A DNA stretch of 64,000 nt from Bedellia somnulentella (GCA_963576735.1 OY755175.1:18678401-18742400); one strand, 5' to 3'. Numbered from the stretch's first letter, positions 21,771-31,417 are shown. Notes: generated by a model not told the origin, from the letters alone. Numbers and translations are program-made.

Positions 21771-22046
21771 TGTTTAGGAATTAGGTGAGGGAAAACATCG
21801 TAAGGAAACCCACATGGCTGAGGTGTACTTAGTCATGTGACAGTGTATTCGTACAAAACGGCGATAGGCCTGCCCCCTATCACGTGAGTACACTGTCTAA
21901 GCAAAACGTGGGTACCTTCTCTGGAAACTAGATGGCGCTTGCCATGTGAGTTCAGGAGTATTGGTACCTCTGCCAACCCCTTCGGGGATATACGGCGTGA
22001 ACGTTTATGTTATGTTATGTTATGTTATGTTATGTTTAGGAATTAG
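21771..22046 (+). mobile_element. SINE B subfamily b, 5'-truncated, 14 bp TSD
   Basis: TSD tgtttaggaattag at 21771-21784 and 22033-22046. The element lacks the tRNA head and begins at 'gtgagggaaaacatcg'. It ends in the hairpin and five TTATG units. Its 3' half carries the variant 'ggaaactagatggcgcttgc' instead of the 'caccaggtgacaaagtcac' of subfamily a. Confidence 0.92.
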
Positions 22047-22048
22047 TT

Positions 22049-22640
22049 CCTCTGCCACACCTTTTACGATATACGACTGAAGTGAAAAGTTTCTAAACCG
22101 GCATATTGTTGATTAGAGTCAATGTCCAGTACAATGACGAATCAATCTTTTAATGTCTTAAACCATTTCCCGTATCTCGGAGAGTTGATTAGTTTTACAG
22201 ATGTTATATTGGATTTAACGACTGAAATATCTAAAACTTCATTCAATTATCAATTAACTCAAGGTAATAATATACTTTTATATGTTTTAGTATTTTCAAA
22301 ATCTAAAGAACACATCAGTACTAACTTTAATTAATATTGCTGTGCGTTCTTAAGGCCTGTTTTGAAATTATGTCTGATGAGACGAGGTTTGTTTGAAAAA
22401 CACTATCTCAATTTTAGTATCAGCAACTTTTTGAGCGATATAAATAAGAGAGTTATAATGTTGGCTACTCATCATTATTACATCTTGATCCGACTATCTT
22501 TCTCCCTGGTCCAGTAAAAAGGTTAAAAAATTTGATTGTTGATACTGAGGTCATACAACCCATTGTATTTATACATTTAAATAAGGTTTATTGATAATAA
22601 TAAATCGTCAAATCAAGATTTTCTTATTAAGTATATAAAT
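22049..22640. other. Small B remnant, otherwise nothing recognised
   Basis: About 22049-22083 resembles the B 3' hairpin ('cctctgccacaccttttacg', 'atatacgactgaag'). The rest, including the open frame 22122-22334, is not assignable. Confidence 0.35.
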
Positions 22641-22649
22641 TGATATTTA

Positions 22650-22898
22650 CATATATACATACATATACTCACGGCTATAAATCCCTAGAAGGGGTAGCCA
22701 GAGCTAAGGAATTAGATATTCCTCAACCAATTTTGGAAAGTTATGTGGGGAAAAGATGTTTAAATAACTGTTGTTGGTGATGTGTCTCCAACCGCATCGC
22801 CCAAAAATCCCTTAAAAGCCCCAATACCGTTAGTCGCCTCTTACGCACACCCACCGGAAGAAATGGGGTAGTGCTATTCTAAACGGACACTACACAGC
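22650..22898 (-). mobile_element. Family A, full length
   Basis: Tail 'atatatacatacatatac', hairpin, complete body and 5' end 'gacactacacagc' in minus orientation. Confidence 0.87.
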
Positions 22899-22929
22899 AA
22901 AAATTTATATTTGAACCTCTTACAAACCC

Positions 22930-22985
22930 TAGTTGAGGGGTAACCAGAGCTTCAAAATAGTAACTCCATAGACATTTCGGTAAGT
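22930..22985 (-). repeat. Family A fragment
   Basis: 'aggggtaaccagagcttc' and 'agacatttcgg' in A order, minus orientation. Confidence 0.5.
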
Positions 22986-23005
22986 AAAGTAAAGGAAATA
23001 TAATA

Positions 23006-23239
23006 ATACATACATACACTCACGGCTATCTCTAGAGGGGGTAGAGAGAACTTCGGAATTTGAAATTCTTCAGACTCTTTTGAAAGTTCAGTGGGGAAAA
23101 GATAGTAAAATAAAGGTTGTTGGTGATGGATGAGTCTCCAATCACATCGCTTAAATATCACTTCATTGGCCCCAATACCTCTTACGAATGCCCACGGGAA
23201 GAAATGGGGAAGAACTATTCTAAATTGACACTGCACAGC
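23006..23239 (-). mobile_element. Family A, near full length, diverged
   Basis: Tail, 'tcacggctatctctag', 'agtggggaaaagatag', 'gagtctccaatcacatcg', 5' end 'gacactgcacagc'. The hairpin is partly deleted. Confidence 0.8.
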
Positions 23240-23410
23240 TTCAGTTACACATAAAATATAATAAAATAAATAATATAAGTTAAGAGTCGATAGAACAAAC
23301 GAAACACCAGTTGTGGACCACATACGAATAAAATGTGTAAGTGCCTTGCTATATAATTTCAAAAACAATTCTTATTGCAAGTAATTAGATTTCACTAAAT
23401 TTGCGACAAA

Positions 23411-23683
23411 TAAAACATAACAGCTGTGTAGTGTCGGCTTAGAATAGCACTACCCCATTTCTTCCGGTGGGTGTACGTAAGAGGCGACTAACGGTATTGG
23501 GGCTTTTTAAGGGATTTTTGGGCGATGCGGTTGGAGACCCATCACCAACAACCTTTATATTACCATCTTCTCCCCACTTAACTTTCCAAGCGTGGCTGAG
23601 GAATTCGAATTCCTTAGCTCTGGCTACCCCTTCTAGGGATTTATAGCCATGAGTATATGTATGTATGTATGTAAAACATAACA
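23411..23683 (+). mobile_element. Family A, reference-quality copy with 12 bp TSD
   Basis: Perfect TSD taaaacataaca at 23411-23422 and 23672-23683. The element 23423-23671 (249 bp) runs from 'gctgtgtagtgtcggc' to a (TATG)n tail. Near its 3' end the hairpin has an outer stem GGCTA pairing with the later TAGCC (here one mismatch), an inner stem CCC/GGG, and GTGA-type sequence directly after. I use it as the model of family A. Confidence 0.93.
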
Positions 23684-23725
23684 ATTAATTGTGACAAATA
23701 AAGTGAGTAGATTGATTGATTGATG

Positions 23726-23905
23726 CCGAATCAGAATAGCAATAAAGCATATAAGACTTGGGGTTTTGGGACTCTCAACTAGTTTTGGGTAGAGATCTAT
23801 CCTATTTTTATGTGTTTTTGTTCATGTTGCTGAACAATTTCCAAAAATCAAGAACTGAGTACCCCTTTTTTCGCATTTGTAGCCGTAAGTGTATACTGAT
23901 GAAAA
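23726..23905 (+). repeat. Family A, degenerate
   Basis: 'gccgaatcagaatagc', 'caatttccaaaaatcaag', 'ttgtagccgtaagtgtat' follow A order. The open frame 23758-23940 is incidental. Confidence 0.5.
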
Positions 23906-24129
23906 TAAAAAACGTTCTGTTCACACATAACATGACATAGGAATTTAAGAAATTACTGAAAGAATAAAAATCGTAGACCGTCCGGGCTGGCATGATGGGT
24001 TGCTGATTGAGAAAGATGTGTGGGTCGCGGTTGTGAGAACCAGAGCATTCTCAACTCCGTAATCTGTTCACAAACGCTTTACACTGTACGACTTTGAATG
24101 GTAATTCATTATAAATTACCGAAATAAAG

Positions 24130-24310
24130 TTACCTATACCCTTTTAAAACCCTATTATTTCCTGCGGATGTTGTAAGATTTGTTTTAAGATTTAAGAGCC
24201 TTTTTAAGTGAGTTTTTCATCAATAATTTATTTTAAAATTGTCCCATTTTACTATCAAAAGCGGGTGAGAAATTTTGGACCCTGAGGCTCTATATGCCAT
24301 TTTTTTAAAT
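24130..24310 (+). repeat. Family A, degenerate
   Basis: 'cctgcggatgttgtaag', 'gcctttttaagtgagtttt', 'ctatcaaaagcgggtgag' follow A order; no tail. Confidence 0.45.
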
Positions 24311-24507
24311 TTAAAACTAAGTGAAACTGAATGTCTGTATGCTCTATCTTATATAGGTAATCTCTACAAATAATGGTATTTTTTATTACTGTATTAAAAA
24401 AGGCAAGCGTATTAAGTGTCCAGAAAAAAAAACAATAATTGATGCATGTAAATTTAGTACTCTCTCACGCGCTTTGCCAAGATCGTATAAGTCTCTACCC
24501 TCTAGTC

Positions 24508-24535
24508 TCTGCCTACCTCAATGTGTTCACTTGTA
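24508..24535 (+). repeat. Family C, tiny remnant
   Basis: 'tagtctctgcctacctcaat' matches the region just before the C hairpin. Confidence 0.4.
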
Positions 24536-24544
24536 TTGAGTAAA

Positions 24545-24936
24545 GTTACCTTTTAAGATAGCCCGTGATAGCCCAGTGGGTAGAACACTCGGTTATCGTG
24601 CAAACGACTAGTGTTCAAATCCTGGGTCGGGCCTACACCAATTTGTCTTTTCTAAAGACATATGTGTGGTTAATTTATCATGGTTGTTAACGGTGAGGGA
24701 AAACATCGTGAGGAAACCCACATGGCTGAGTTGTACTTAGTCATGTGACAGTGTATTCGTACAAAACGGCGATAGGCCTGCCCCCTATCACGTGAGTACA
24801 CTGTCCATGCAAAACGTGGGTACTCTGAACACCAGGTGACAAAGTCACGTGATGTTCAGAAGTATTAGTACCTCTGCCAACCCCTTCGGGGATATTCGGC
24901 GTGAACGTTTATGTTATGTTATGTTACCTTTTAAGA
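24545..24936 (+). mobile_element. SINE B subfamily a, full length, 14 bp TSD
   Basis: Perfect TSD gttaccttttaaga at 24545-24558 and 24923-24936. Element 24559-24922 (364 bp). The tRNA-like head has box A TAGCCCAGTGG and box B GTTCAAATCC, both fitting the RNA polymerase III consensus. The 3' end has the hairpin with a CCCCTTCGGGG inner stem, GGCGTGAAC and TTATG units. Best model copy of B. Confidence 0.94.
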
Positions 24937-25040
24937 GACCTTAAAAAGACGAACAGTGTAACAACCCCACGCCTTACATCGCCTGAGTCACTCATTAGTC
25001 GCAAACTGTGCTTTAATCAGAGTAACAACATGTAATTAGT

Positions 25041-25199
25041 AGTTCTGGGGCTATGTCCTCGGCGTCCTTTGACACTCGCCATGTCTTGGATTGGATCAAT
25101 GAATTAGTATTTCCGTTTGACTTCTTCGGCGGTCGTGGGTCCCTGGTACTTTTGATCGGAGCTAATTTTATTATTGAAGGATATATGATGGCTCTCTAG
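25041..25199. repeat. Direct repeat, copy 1
   Basis: About 150 bp repeated at 25792-25943 with most positions conserved. A short plus-strand frame, 25053-25199 (48 codons), starts MSSASFDTRHVLDWINEL. The difference pattern between copies (see findings) does not support coding function. Confidence 0.75.
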
Positions 25200-25735
25200 T
25201 CGGTTTAGAATACCACTGCTTATATTTTGCGAGGGGATTTAAGGTATTAGGGTAAGATGTGAAGCTTAGAAGTATTCTGCGAATAATCTTTATTTTATAG
25301 TGGACTCACATATTGCCTCATATAATTAACCACTTGCCTAAGCGACTAAGTCTTAACCTTATTAATTTAAAAACAAATATGAAAAGTGCATTAAAAAAAT
25401 ACTTTATTGATGGTAAATATGTGAACCCATCGCCCTCCACCTCTAAATAAATAAGATATTTTTAATTATTTTTGTTGATTAATTTATTACATTTTAGTCC
25501 TGTAAATATTGTGAAATCTTATATTAGACTCCCCAGGGGCCACAATCTAGTTTATAAGTATAGATAAATACCCCTTTGTATTATAATTATAAATGTTAAA
25601 AACCTTTAAAATAAATAGTTTCAAATTAAAAAAAATAATATTTTAGTCTTGTCCTCACTTAAGTTCTTAAATTAATTCTGAAGCTATGGCTGCCTCTGTT
25701 AGTTGTGAGTTATAAACCCATAGTATAATATACTA
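25190..25735 (+). repeat. Old family A copy split by a LINE 3' remnant
   Basis: An A-like 5' part (about 25190-25270, 'tcggtttagaataccact') and a 3' part (about 25640-25735, 'cttgtcctcacttaag', 'ctgaagctatggctgcc') surround 25320-25635. Confidence 0.5.
25329..25451 (+). pseudogene. LINE C-terminal remnant
   Basis: One frame reads 'NHLPKRLSLNLINLKTNMK' then 'SALKKYFIDGKYVNPSPSTS' and 'K' before a TAA. This layout (LPxxL, LKxxLKxYF) is typical of the extreme C-terminus of jockey/CR1-like LINE proteins. The 3' UTR appears to run to about 25635. Confidence 0.5.
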
Positions 25736-25791
25736 TAAGGTCATACATCTATAAAGTATAAAGTAATGAGTAAAGGCTTTATCTTTTTAAC

Positions 25792-25943
25792 AGTTTTGGG
25801 GATATGTCCTCGACTTCCTTTGACACTCGCCATGTCTTGGATAGGTTCAATGAATTAGCATTTCCGTTTGACTTCTTCGTCAGTCGTGGGTCCCTGGTAC
25901 TTTTGATCGGAGCTGGTTTTACAGATGAAGAATTATATTGATC
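25792..25943. repeat. Direct repeat, copy 2
   Basis: Partner of 25041-25190. Its frame 25804-25941 (45 codons) starts MSSTSFDTRHVLDRFNEL. An A copy follows, as it does copy 1, so a longer segment including part of A was probably duplicated. Confidence 0.75.
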
Positions 25944-25948
25944 CCGTA

Positions 25949-26141
25949 GCTGTGTAGTATCGGCTAAAATAGTACTACTAATATTTTACGAACGACTAAG
26001 GGTATTGAGCTATGAGCTTGAGACCTCTTTACAAAAAAAATTATCTTTATTGTACAATCTTGTCGCCTCTGAACTTCCAAAAGTAGCAAAGAACTTGGTA
26101 ATTTTAGCTACCCCTGTGCTCTGGGATTCATAGCTTTACAA
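25949..26141 (+). repeat. Family A, diverged
   Basis: 'gctgtgtagtatcggct' at the 5' end, then 'cgactaagggtattg', 'gaacttccaaaagtagc', 'gggattcatagc'. No tail. Confidence 0.65.
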
Positions 26142-26157
26142 TAAATATATAAATTCA

Positions 26158-26210
26158 ATATTGTCTAAACGAGGCAGCCAAGGCCTAGGAATAAACTACT
26201 CCTCAGTTGT
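26158..26210 (-). repeat. Family A fragment
   Basis: 'gaggcagccaaggcctagg' and 'aactactcctcagttg' resemble the A region next to the hairpin, minus orientation. Confidence 0.4.
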
Positions 26211-27440
26211 TTACTTTTACTTTTAATACCTTCATACGAGTAAATAATTGTACACTATATATTAGCATAAGAGTAAATATGTTTCGTAATGAACGCCAAA
26301 ATCATAATTATAACACTGTTATTTTTATTTTAGTTCATTACCTAATACAACGTTGGCACATGAACCAAACCACCAATAATCCAGTGAGCAATGCCACCCG
26401 TTCGGCAGCCGCGATTTAAGCAAGCAAAGATCAAAGCAACAATCACAAAGAGACTTTAAAAACGTAATGATACGATGGAGAGCAAGTGCTCGAGTTCGCA
26501 GGGCTCCGTAGCAATTTCGGCGCTCATAAATATGTATAAGACGGTACGCTTTTTTCCTTTACTTATCAATTACGATTCTGGGGTGCGGTGGACCACGATA
26601 ACGTTGCATCGCGATCAAGGGTTAAGCGAGAATTTGGTGTTTGGGGATTTTATTTGTAATTTTGTTAATTCCTTAACTATTTTAAAAAGCTTTATTTATG
26701 ATGCCTATGATAATATTCGTTACAAAATGGTACACTCGTATGACTTGGCAATCATAGTTTAGGTTTCATATTAACACAATCAGTTAAATTGCCATAGTAA
26801 TCTTTTTCACAAAAAAGTATTGTAAAGAAAACATTACAAAAAAGTTAAAATCAACAATTTAACAAGTCTTACATTGTATTGTAACCCTTAAATAACGCCG
26901 GAGGCGCGACAGACCCACGCGCCCCTATTTAAAACCAATGACAGAAGGGGACGTTCGACTGCAAAAAATACGTAGCAATTTTACGCTCTCAGTTCAAAAC
27001 ACGGCGTTTTGTCCCCGAGGTCGTTTCTATTTCGACTCGATTATGTTTAGGGTTAAACGTTATTGATATTGCCGATCGGCGTATTCGATACTCAGTGAAG
27101 GGTTATTGAATTAAATATTTTTTCCGACTACCCTCTAATTTGTACGGTCTGTGCCGTTGTGGCCACTAGAGGGTTGAATTTGGAGTCATTATTTATGGCT
27201 TCTTATTAATGTTAGACATTTTTTTGAGAACTTCATTATTTTTTCAAAGGCAGTATTTACTTAAAGTGTTATTCCAAAATATTTATATTGCATTTAATTT
27301 GTAGAGTAAAATTTAAAAGTCGATACATAAGGGGGAGGTTTTAAATTTTACTTAATGTTGCTTTTTATAATGTTTGTTACTTTATTGTTACTGTTACTTA
27401 TTTAATTTTTAAATTAATTACACACTTTGCATTTGGCGTT
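26211..27440. other. Mostly unique sequence; possible promoter-like patch near 26.9-27.1 kb
   Basis: Contains open frames 26207-26419 and 26475-26762, neither with a recognisable motif. Around 26880-27070 the sequence is richer in CpG, with TATTTAAA at about 26925, a CCAAT nearby and a TCAGTTC initiator-like site at about 26989. The spacing between these is too long for a standard TATA promoter, so this is only a candidate. Confidence 0.25.
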
Positions 27441-27442
27441 CA

Positions 27443-27698
27443 AACATACATACATACCTACATATACACACGGCTGTAAATCCCTAGAAGCGGTAGCCAG
27501 AGCTAAGGCATTAGAAATCCCTCAGCCCATTTTGGAAATGTTAGTGGGGAAAAGATGGTTAAAATAAAGGTTGATGGTGATGGGTCTCCAAACACCTTCG
27601 CCCAAAATCCATTAAAAACCCCAATACCGTTAGTCGCCTCTCACGTACACCCACCGGAAGAAATGGGGTAGTGCTATTCTAAGCCGACACTACACAGC
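27443..27698 (-). mobile_element. Family A, full length
   Basis: (CATA)n tail, hairpin ('ccctagaagcggtagcc'), body and 5' end 'gccgacactacacagc'. The flanks gcgttcaaa and gcgtcaaa are a probable imperfect TSD. Confidence 0.87.
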
Positions 27699-27854
27699 GT
27701 CAAAGTACATTAATTATAAGCTAAGTACTTTAATAAAAATAGTTTAAAAAAGAGAAAGTGTTTATGTAAGTATACCATTTAGGCATCTAAATGACAAAGA
27801 CTACAAAACCATTATAACATTCATACGTTTTTGTCACCGTTAATTTCACCTGAT

Positions 27855-27935
27855 ACTGCCTCCGTAGTCTATAAGTAAGAGCGTTTCGCTTACTATGTTG
27901 AGGTGTCGAGTTCAATTCCCGGGAATTAGATCACA
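27855..27935 (+). repeat. tRNA-like SINE head, D-related
   Basis: 'gcctccgtagtctataag' and 'gtcgagttcaattcccggg' give box A- and box B-like sequences in the arrangement of the D head. Not a cellular tRNA: the D and acceptor stems do not close well. Confidence 0.45.
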
Positions 27936-27959
27936 AATTTTGTTTCAATCCCATTGCTT

Positions 27960-28118
27960 CTTCATTTTTGGGGCTTTTAATGTGATTGTTAGGTAATGTG
28001 GTCGGAGACCCATCACCGACAATCCTTAATTTTACCATATTTTTCTCACTCAACTTCCGAAAGTGGCTAAGAATTAGTGTAGCTGTGGCTACTCTGTTTT
28101 ATGGTTTATAGTCGTGAG
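27960..28118 (+). repeat. Family A, 5'-truncated, diverged
   Basis: 'ttggggcttttaatgtg', 'ggtcggagacccatcacc', 'caacttccgaaagtggct', 'tatagtcgtgag'. No tail. Confidence 0.65.
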
Positions 28119-28119
28119 G

Positions 28120-28573
28120 TGATTTAGTATCGGGGATATTCGGCGTGAACCTTTTTGGTTATGTTATGTTATGGTTATGTTAGTTTACCAATTTGTCGTG
28201 ATAGCCCAGTGGGTAGAACACTCGGTTATCGTGCAAACGACTAGTGTTCAAATCCTGGGTCGGGCCTACACCAATTTGTCTTTTCTAAAGACATATGTGT
28301 GGTTAATTTATCATGGTTGTTAACGGTGAGGGAAAAACATCGTGAGGAAACCCACATGGCTGAGTTGTACTTAGTCATGTGACAGTGTATTCGTACAAAA
28401 CGGCGATAGGCCTGCCCCCTAGTACACTGTCCATGCAAAACGTGGGTACTCTGAACACCGGGTGACAAAGTCACGTGATGTTCAGAAGTATAGTACCTCT
28501 GCCAACCCCTTCGGGGATATTCGGCGTGAACGTTTATTTATTATTATTATTAATGTTATGTTATGATTTAGTA
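28120..28573 (+). mobile_element. SINE B dimer or nested pair inside one 10 bp TSD
   Basis: The repeat tgatttagta lies at 28120-28129 and 28564-28573. Inside are first a tail-end piece of B (28130 to about 28185: 'ggggatattcggcgtgaac' and TTATG units) and then a full-length subfamily a copy with intact box A and box B. Its tail begins with ATT units before TTATG. The minus-strand frame 28241-28474 is incidental. Confidence 0.82.
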
Positions 28574-28705
28574 AATAGTAAGTGAGCGGGTGAGCGGCAG
28601 ATCAATTTTACATCTCATTAAACTTATTTGTATTAGCATCATACACCCTTGTGGCTTGATCTCTTAGAATAACTGGCTTAGATTAACCAAACAAAAACTA
28701 GACAT

Positions 28706-28835
28706 TCTAAACATACATATACTCACGGCTATAAATCCAAAAAAGGGGTAGGGTAGGGTAGGGATGGCTCTAAGCCAGAAACACCTCAGCCACGTTCGGA
28801 TGCTGATAGGAGACAAAATGGTTACATTACTTGGA
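28706..28835 (-). repeat. Family A, 5'-truncated
   Basis: Tail and hairpin side ('tatactcacggctataaat') with a GGGTA run expanded at about 28745-28765, then 'cctcagccacgttcgg'. It ends just left of the mariner. Confidence 0.65.
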
Positions 28836-28860
28836 CATTCTAAAAAACCATAAAGATTAG

Positions 28861-30155
28861 TACGAGGGCTGCTATTTATGTATCCGGAACTGGCCACTTA
28901 CAGAACAATAATTTAAAAAGTAATTACATCATTTAAAAATAGAACTCTTTAGCTTTAGAATACATTTATTTTTATGTGACTGTCAATTGTTTTCACATCG
29001 TAGCGTCATTTTGAAAATTGCGTGTCTTCACCACCATGGATTTAACTCGTGAACATTTTCGTGCCATGATTTTTTACGATTTTCGGCGTGGTCTAACTCA
29101 AAAACAGTGCATCGATCAGCTTACTTCGACTTTTGGGGATGAAGCACCCTCAAAGACCACTGTGTATCACTGGTTTAGCGAGTTTAATCGTGGACGATCT
29201 AAGCTTACTGATGAAATTAAAGAAGGTCGCCCTAAAACGGTCGTTGTACCTCAAAACATCGATGCTGTCCGGGAACTAATAACTCAAGATCGTCATGTTA
29301 CATATCGTGAGATAGAGGCATCTCTGGGCATTAGTATGACGAGCATACATAAGATACTTCATGAACATTTAGCTGTAAAAAAAATTTGCTCCCGTTGGAT
29401 TCCGCACAACTTGAGTATTGATCAAAAACAGGCTCGTGTCGATTGGTGCAAAGAAATGTTAAAAAAATACAACCGTGGTGCGTCAAAAGCTGTTTATAAT
29501 ATCTACACAGGTGACGAATCTTGGATCTACGCTTACGACCCCGAAACTAAGCAGCAGTCCACGGTGTGGGTGTTCCAAGATGAGCCGAACCCAACAAAAG
29601 TTATTCGTGCAAAAAGCACATTGAAGCAAATGGTCGCTTGTTTTTTTGGTATAAATGGCCATGTAGCTACAGTGCCTTTAGAGAATCGTAAAACTGTTAA
29701 TTCGGAGTGGTATACGACCATTTGTTTGCCGGAAGTCTTTGAACAAATAAGAAAGACTAACCGACAACGTAGAATCATTCTGCATCACGACAATGCTAGC
29801 TGTCACAGGTCGGCCGTCACAACTCAGTTTTTAGAAGCTCAAAAGATCGAATTGACAGGTCATCCGCCGTACAGCCCTGATTTGGCACCCAATGATTTTT
29901 ATTTATTTCCAAATGTGAAGAAAAAATTACGTGGTCAACGTTTTTCGAGCCGCGAAGAGGCAGTCGATGCGTTCAAAATGCACGTTTTGGAGATACCTCA
30001 GTCTGAGTGGAAAAAGTGCTATGAAAATTGGTTTCAACGCATGCAAAAGTGTATAGATCTGAGCGGCGAATATTTTGAGAAGCAATAAAACCATATTAAT
30101 TGATATATGTTTGTTTCTTTTTTTTATTCCGGATACATAAATAGCAGCCCTCGTA
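28861..30155 (+). mobile_element. Complete mariner element
   Basis: Flanked by TA dinucleotides (28861-28862 and 30154-30155). The element 28863-30153 is 1291 bp with perfect 27 bp inverted terminal repeats starting CGAGGGCTGCTATTTATG (28863-28889 and 30127-30153). It encodes one intact transposase. Intact ends plus an intact frame point to recent arrival or ongoing activity in this genome. Confidence 0.96.
29036..30088 (+). CDS. mariner transposase (DD34D), intact
   Basis: Cut-and-paste transposase of the mariner branch of IS630/Tc1/mariner; it binds the terminal repeats, excises the element and reinserts it at TA. From the ATG at 29036 (context CCACCATGG) it is 350 residues, the usual mariner length. 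The frame is open 18 bases further upstream but without an ATG. The N-terminal helix-turn-helix region covers about residues 1-110, including the TTVYHWFSEF segment. The linker motif WIPHNL (classically WVPHEL) is at about 121-126. Catalytic aspartates are D160 (in YTGDES), D252 (in ILHHDNASCH) and D287 (in YSPDLAPND), with exactly 34 residues between the second and third. No stop or frameshift. Confidence 0.96.
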   Translation: MDLTREHFRAMIFYDFRRGLTQKQCIDQLTSTFGDEAPSKTTVYHWFSEFNRGRSKLTDEIKEGRPKTVVVPQNIDAVRELITQDRHVTYREIEASLGISMTSIHKILHEHLAVKKICSRWIPHNLSIDQKQARVDWCKEMLKKYNRGASKAVYNIYTGDESWIYAYDPETKQQSTVWVFQDEPNPTKVIRAKSTLKQMVACFFGINGHVATVPLENRKTVNSEWYTTICLPEVFEQIRKTNRQRRIILHHDNASCHRSAVTTQFLEAQKIELTGHPPYSPDLAPNDFYLFPNVKKKLRGQRFSSREEAVDAFKMHVLEIPQSEWKKCYENWFQRMQKCIDLSGEYFEKQ

Positions 30156-30882
30156 TAAAACCAAGTCACAGATTAAATTCTTCTCTAAACTAGCCACAAA
30201 CGTAATCTTAAATGAAACGAGCAATTGGAATCGGTCCAACACTAAAATTAACCGACATCATAAAAATCTAACGCCCGTATTCATAAAAAATCTTTGGAGT
30301 GAAAAAATCGTAAACCACGGAATATTGAACTTTTTAGCAGTTCCAATAAATTTATGTTAGGAACTTTTTACCAATTTATTTCCGATGTTGCAGATAAAAT
30401 AAGAGCGGGTACCCGCATTCAGTTGCACGCTATTAGTGGCCAACTATTTTCACTCCACTTAGCCCTTATTATTTAGGCCATAAGGGTTGTTACAGCGTTT
30501 TTATAGGATTCTAAAACTTTGTTTTTTTCCCAAGTACAATTCAGACATTGCTTCTTCATAGTCTTTAATAATTTTGTGATAAGGTTTATTTTTCGTTGTT
30601 TTTTCGGGATGCGTAAACGCAGGACGACGCAATTAATAAGTCGTTAATGTAACGTCAAGCATTGTTTCTTGATTGTTTTATGTTTAGTTTGATTAACTTT
30701 CACTGCCGTGCGTTCGTGTGTGAGAGAGGGTTTTTTAAGTTGCAATAAAAAACTTTTGGTAAAGTTAATGCTGCATCAAACGGTCAATTTCGTTTAGTTT
30801 CCGTGAGGGTAGGCCGAGAATGTTGGATGCTAACTGTACAGTAAAAGTATTCTTGTTCTTTTCAGTAGGTTCCCGAGCGTTA
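30156..30882. other. No gene or repeat recognised
   Basis: AT-rich to mixed; nothing assignable. Confidence 0.4.
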
Positions 30883-31087
30883 CTCTGCTGTTAATACATG
30901 CATACATATACTCACGCCATTATTTCCCATCGGGGTAGGCAGAGACTATTGATCGCCACTTTGTACGATCCTGCCAAACCTCTCTAGCTTTGTTTACATC
31001 CATCAATCTTTTCATACATGCTCTTTTATTCTTCATACTTCGGACGCCGCGCCGGCCTTTTCGAGCACACTCTCTCTGCTGTTAATA
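30883..31087 (-). mobile_element. Family C with perfect 14 bp TSD
   Basis: TSD ctctgctgttaata at 30883-30896 and 31074-31087. Element 30897-31073 in minus orientation: short tail 'catgcatacatatactc', hairpin, 'gcagagactattgatcgcc', 'gtacgatcctgcc', ending 'cttcggacgccgcgccggcc' with a GC-rich 5' side. 5'-truncated compared with the copy at 63648. Confidence 0.9.
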
Positions 31088-31417
31088 TACCTGATATATC
31101 GATTATTTAATACTAGTAATGACTTCGTTATGCATATATTTACAAAAAAACGGAATTATTACAGGTGGACCGACATTGAAAGAGAAGGTAATCCGATCTT
31201 ATTAGGCAATGCAAGACCAGTCGTTGTGAAGACTTTTGAGGAGGCTTATGTCCAGCATTGTTCGTCTTTTCACTGATGATGATGATCATATTAACAAAGT
31301 TTTCTGTAAGACTATGAGTATCATAATTTTTGGTCATAGTTTTAACCTTATGTTAGTATAAAGTCTACAGGTGTACCAAGAAACACTAGCTCATGTATGT
31401 TTTAACAAAATTATTTT
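31088..31417. other. No gene or repeat recognised
   Basis: AT-rich; nothing assignable. Confidence 0.4.

Noticed and set aside
26475..26762. 95-codon frame starting MESKCSSSQGSVAISALINM
   Set aside because: The first ~24 codons look slightly gene-like and a GT follows, but the donor is weak, the remainder is AT-rich chance sequence, and there is no second exon. Not strong enough to call.
28241..28474. 77-codon minus-strand open frame
   Set aside because: It lies entirely within SINE B, antisense to it; other B copies do not keep the frame.
29018..29035. Upstream start for the mariner transposase at 29018
   Set aside because: The codon there is TTG. The first ATG, at 29036 in an excellent start context, gives the normal mariner length and N-terminus.
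29533..29778. Minus-strand frames inside the mariner (also 29927-30169)
   Set aside because: Shadows of the transposase gene.
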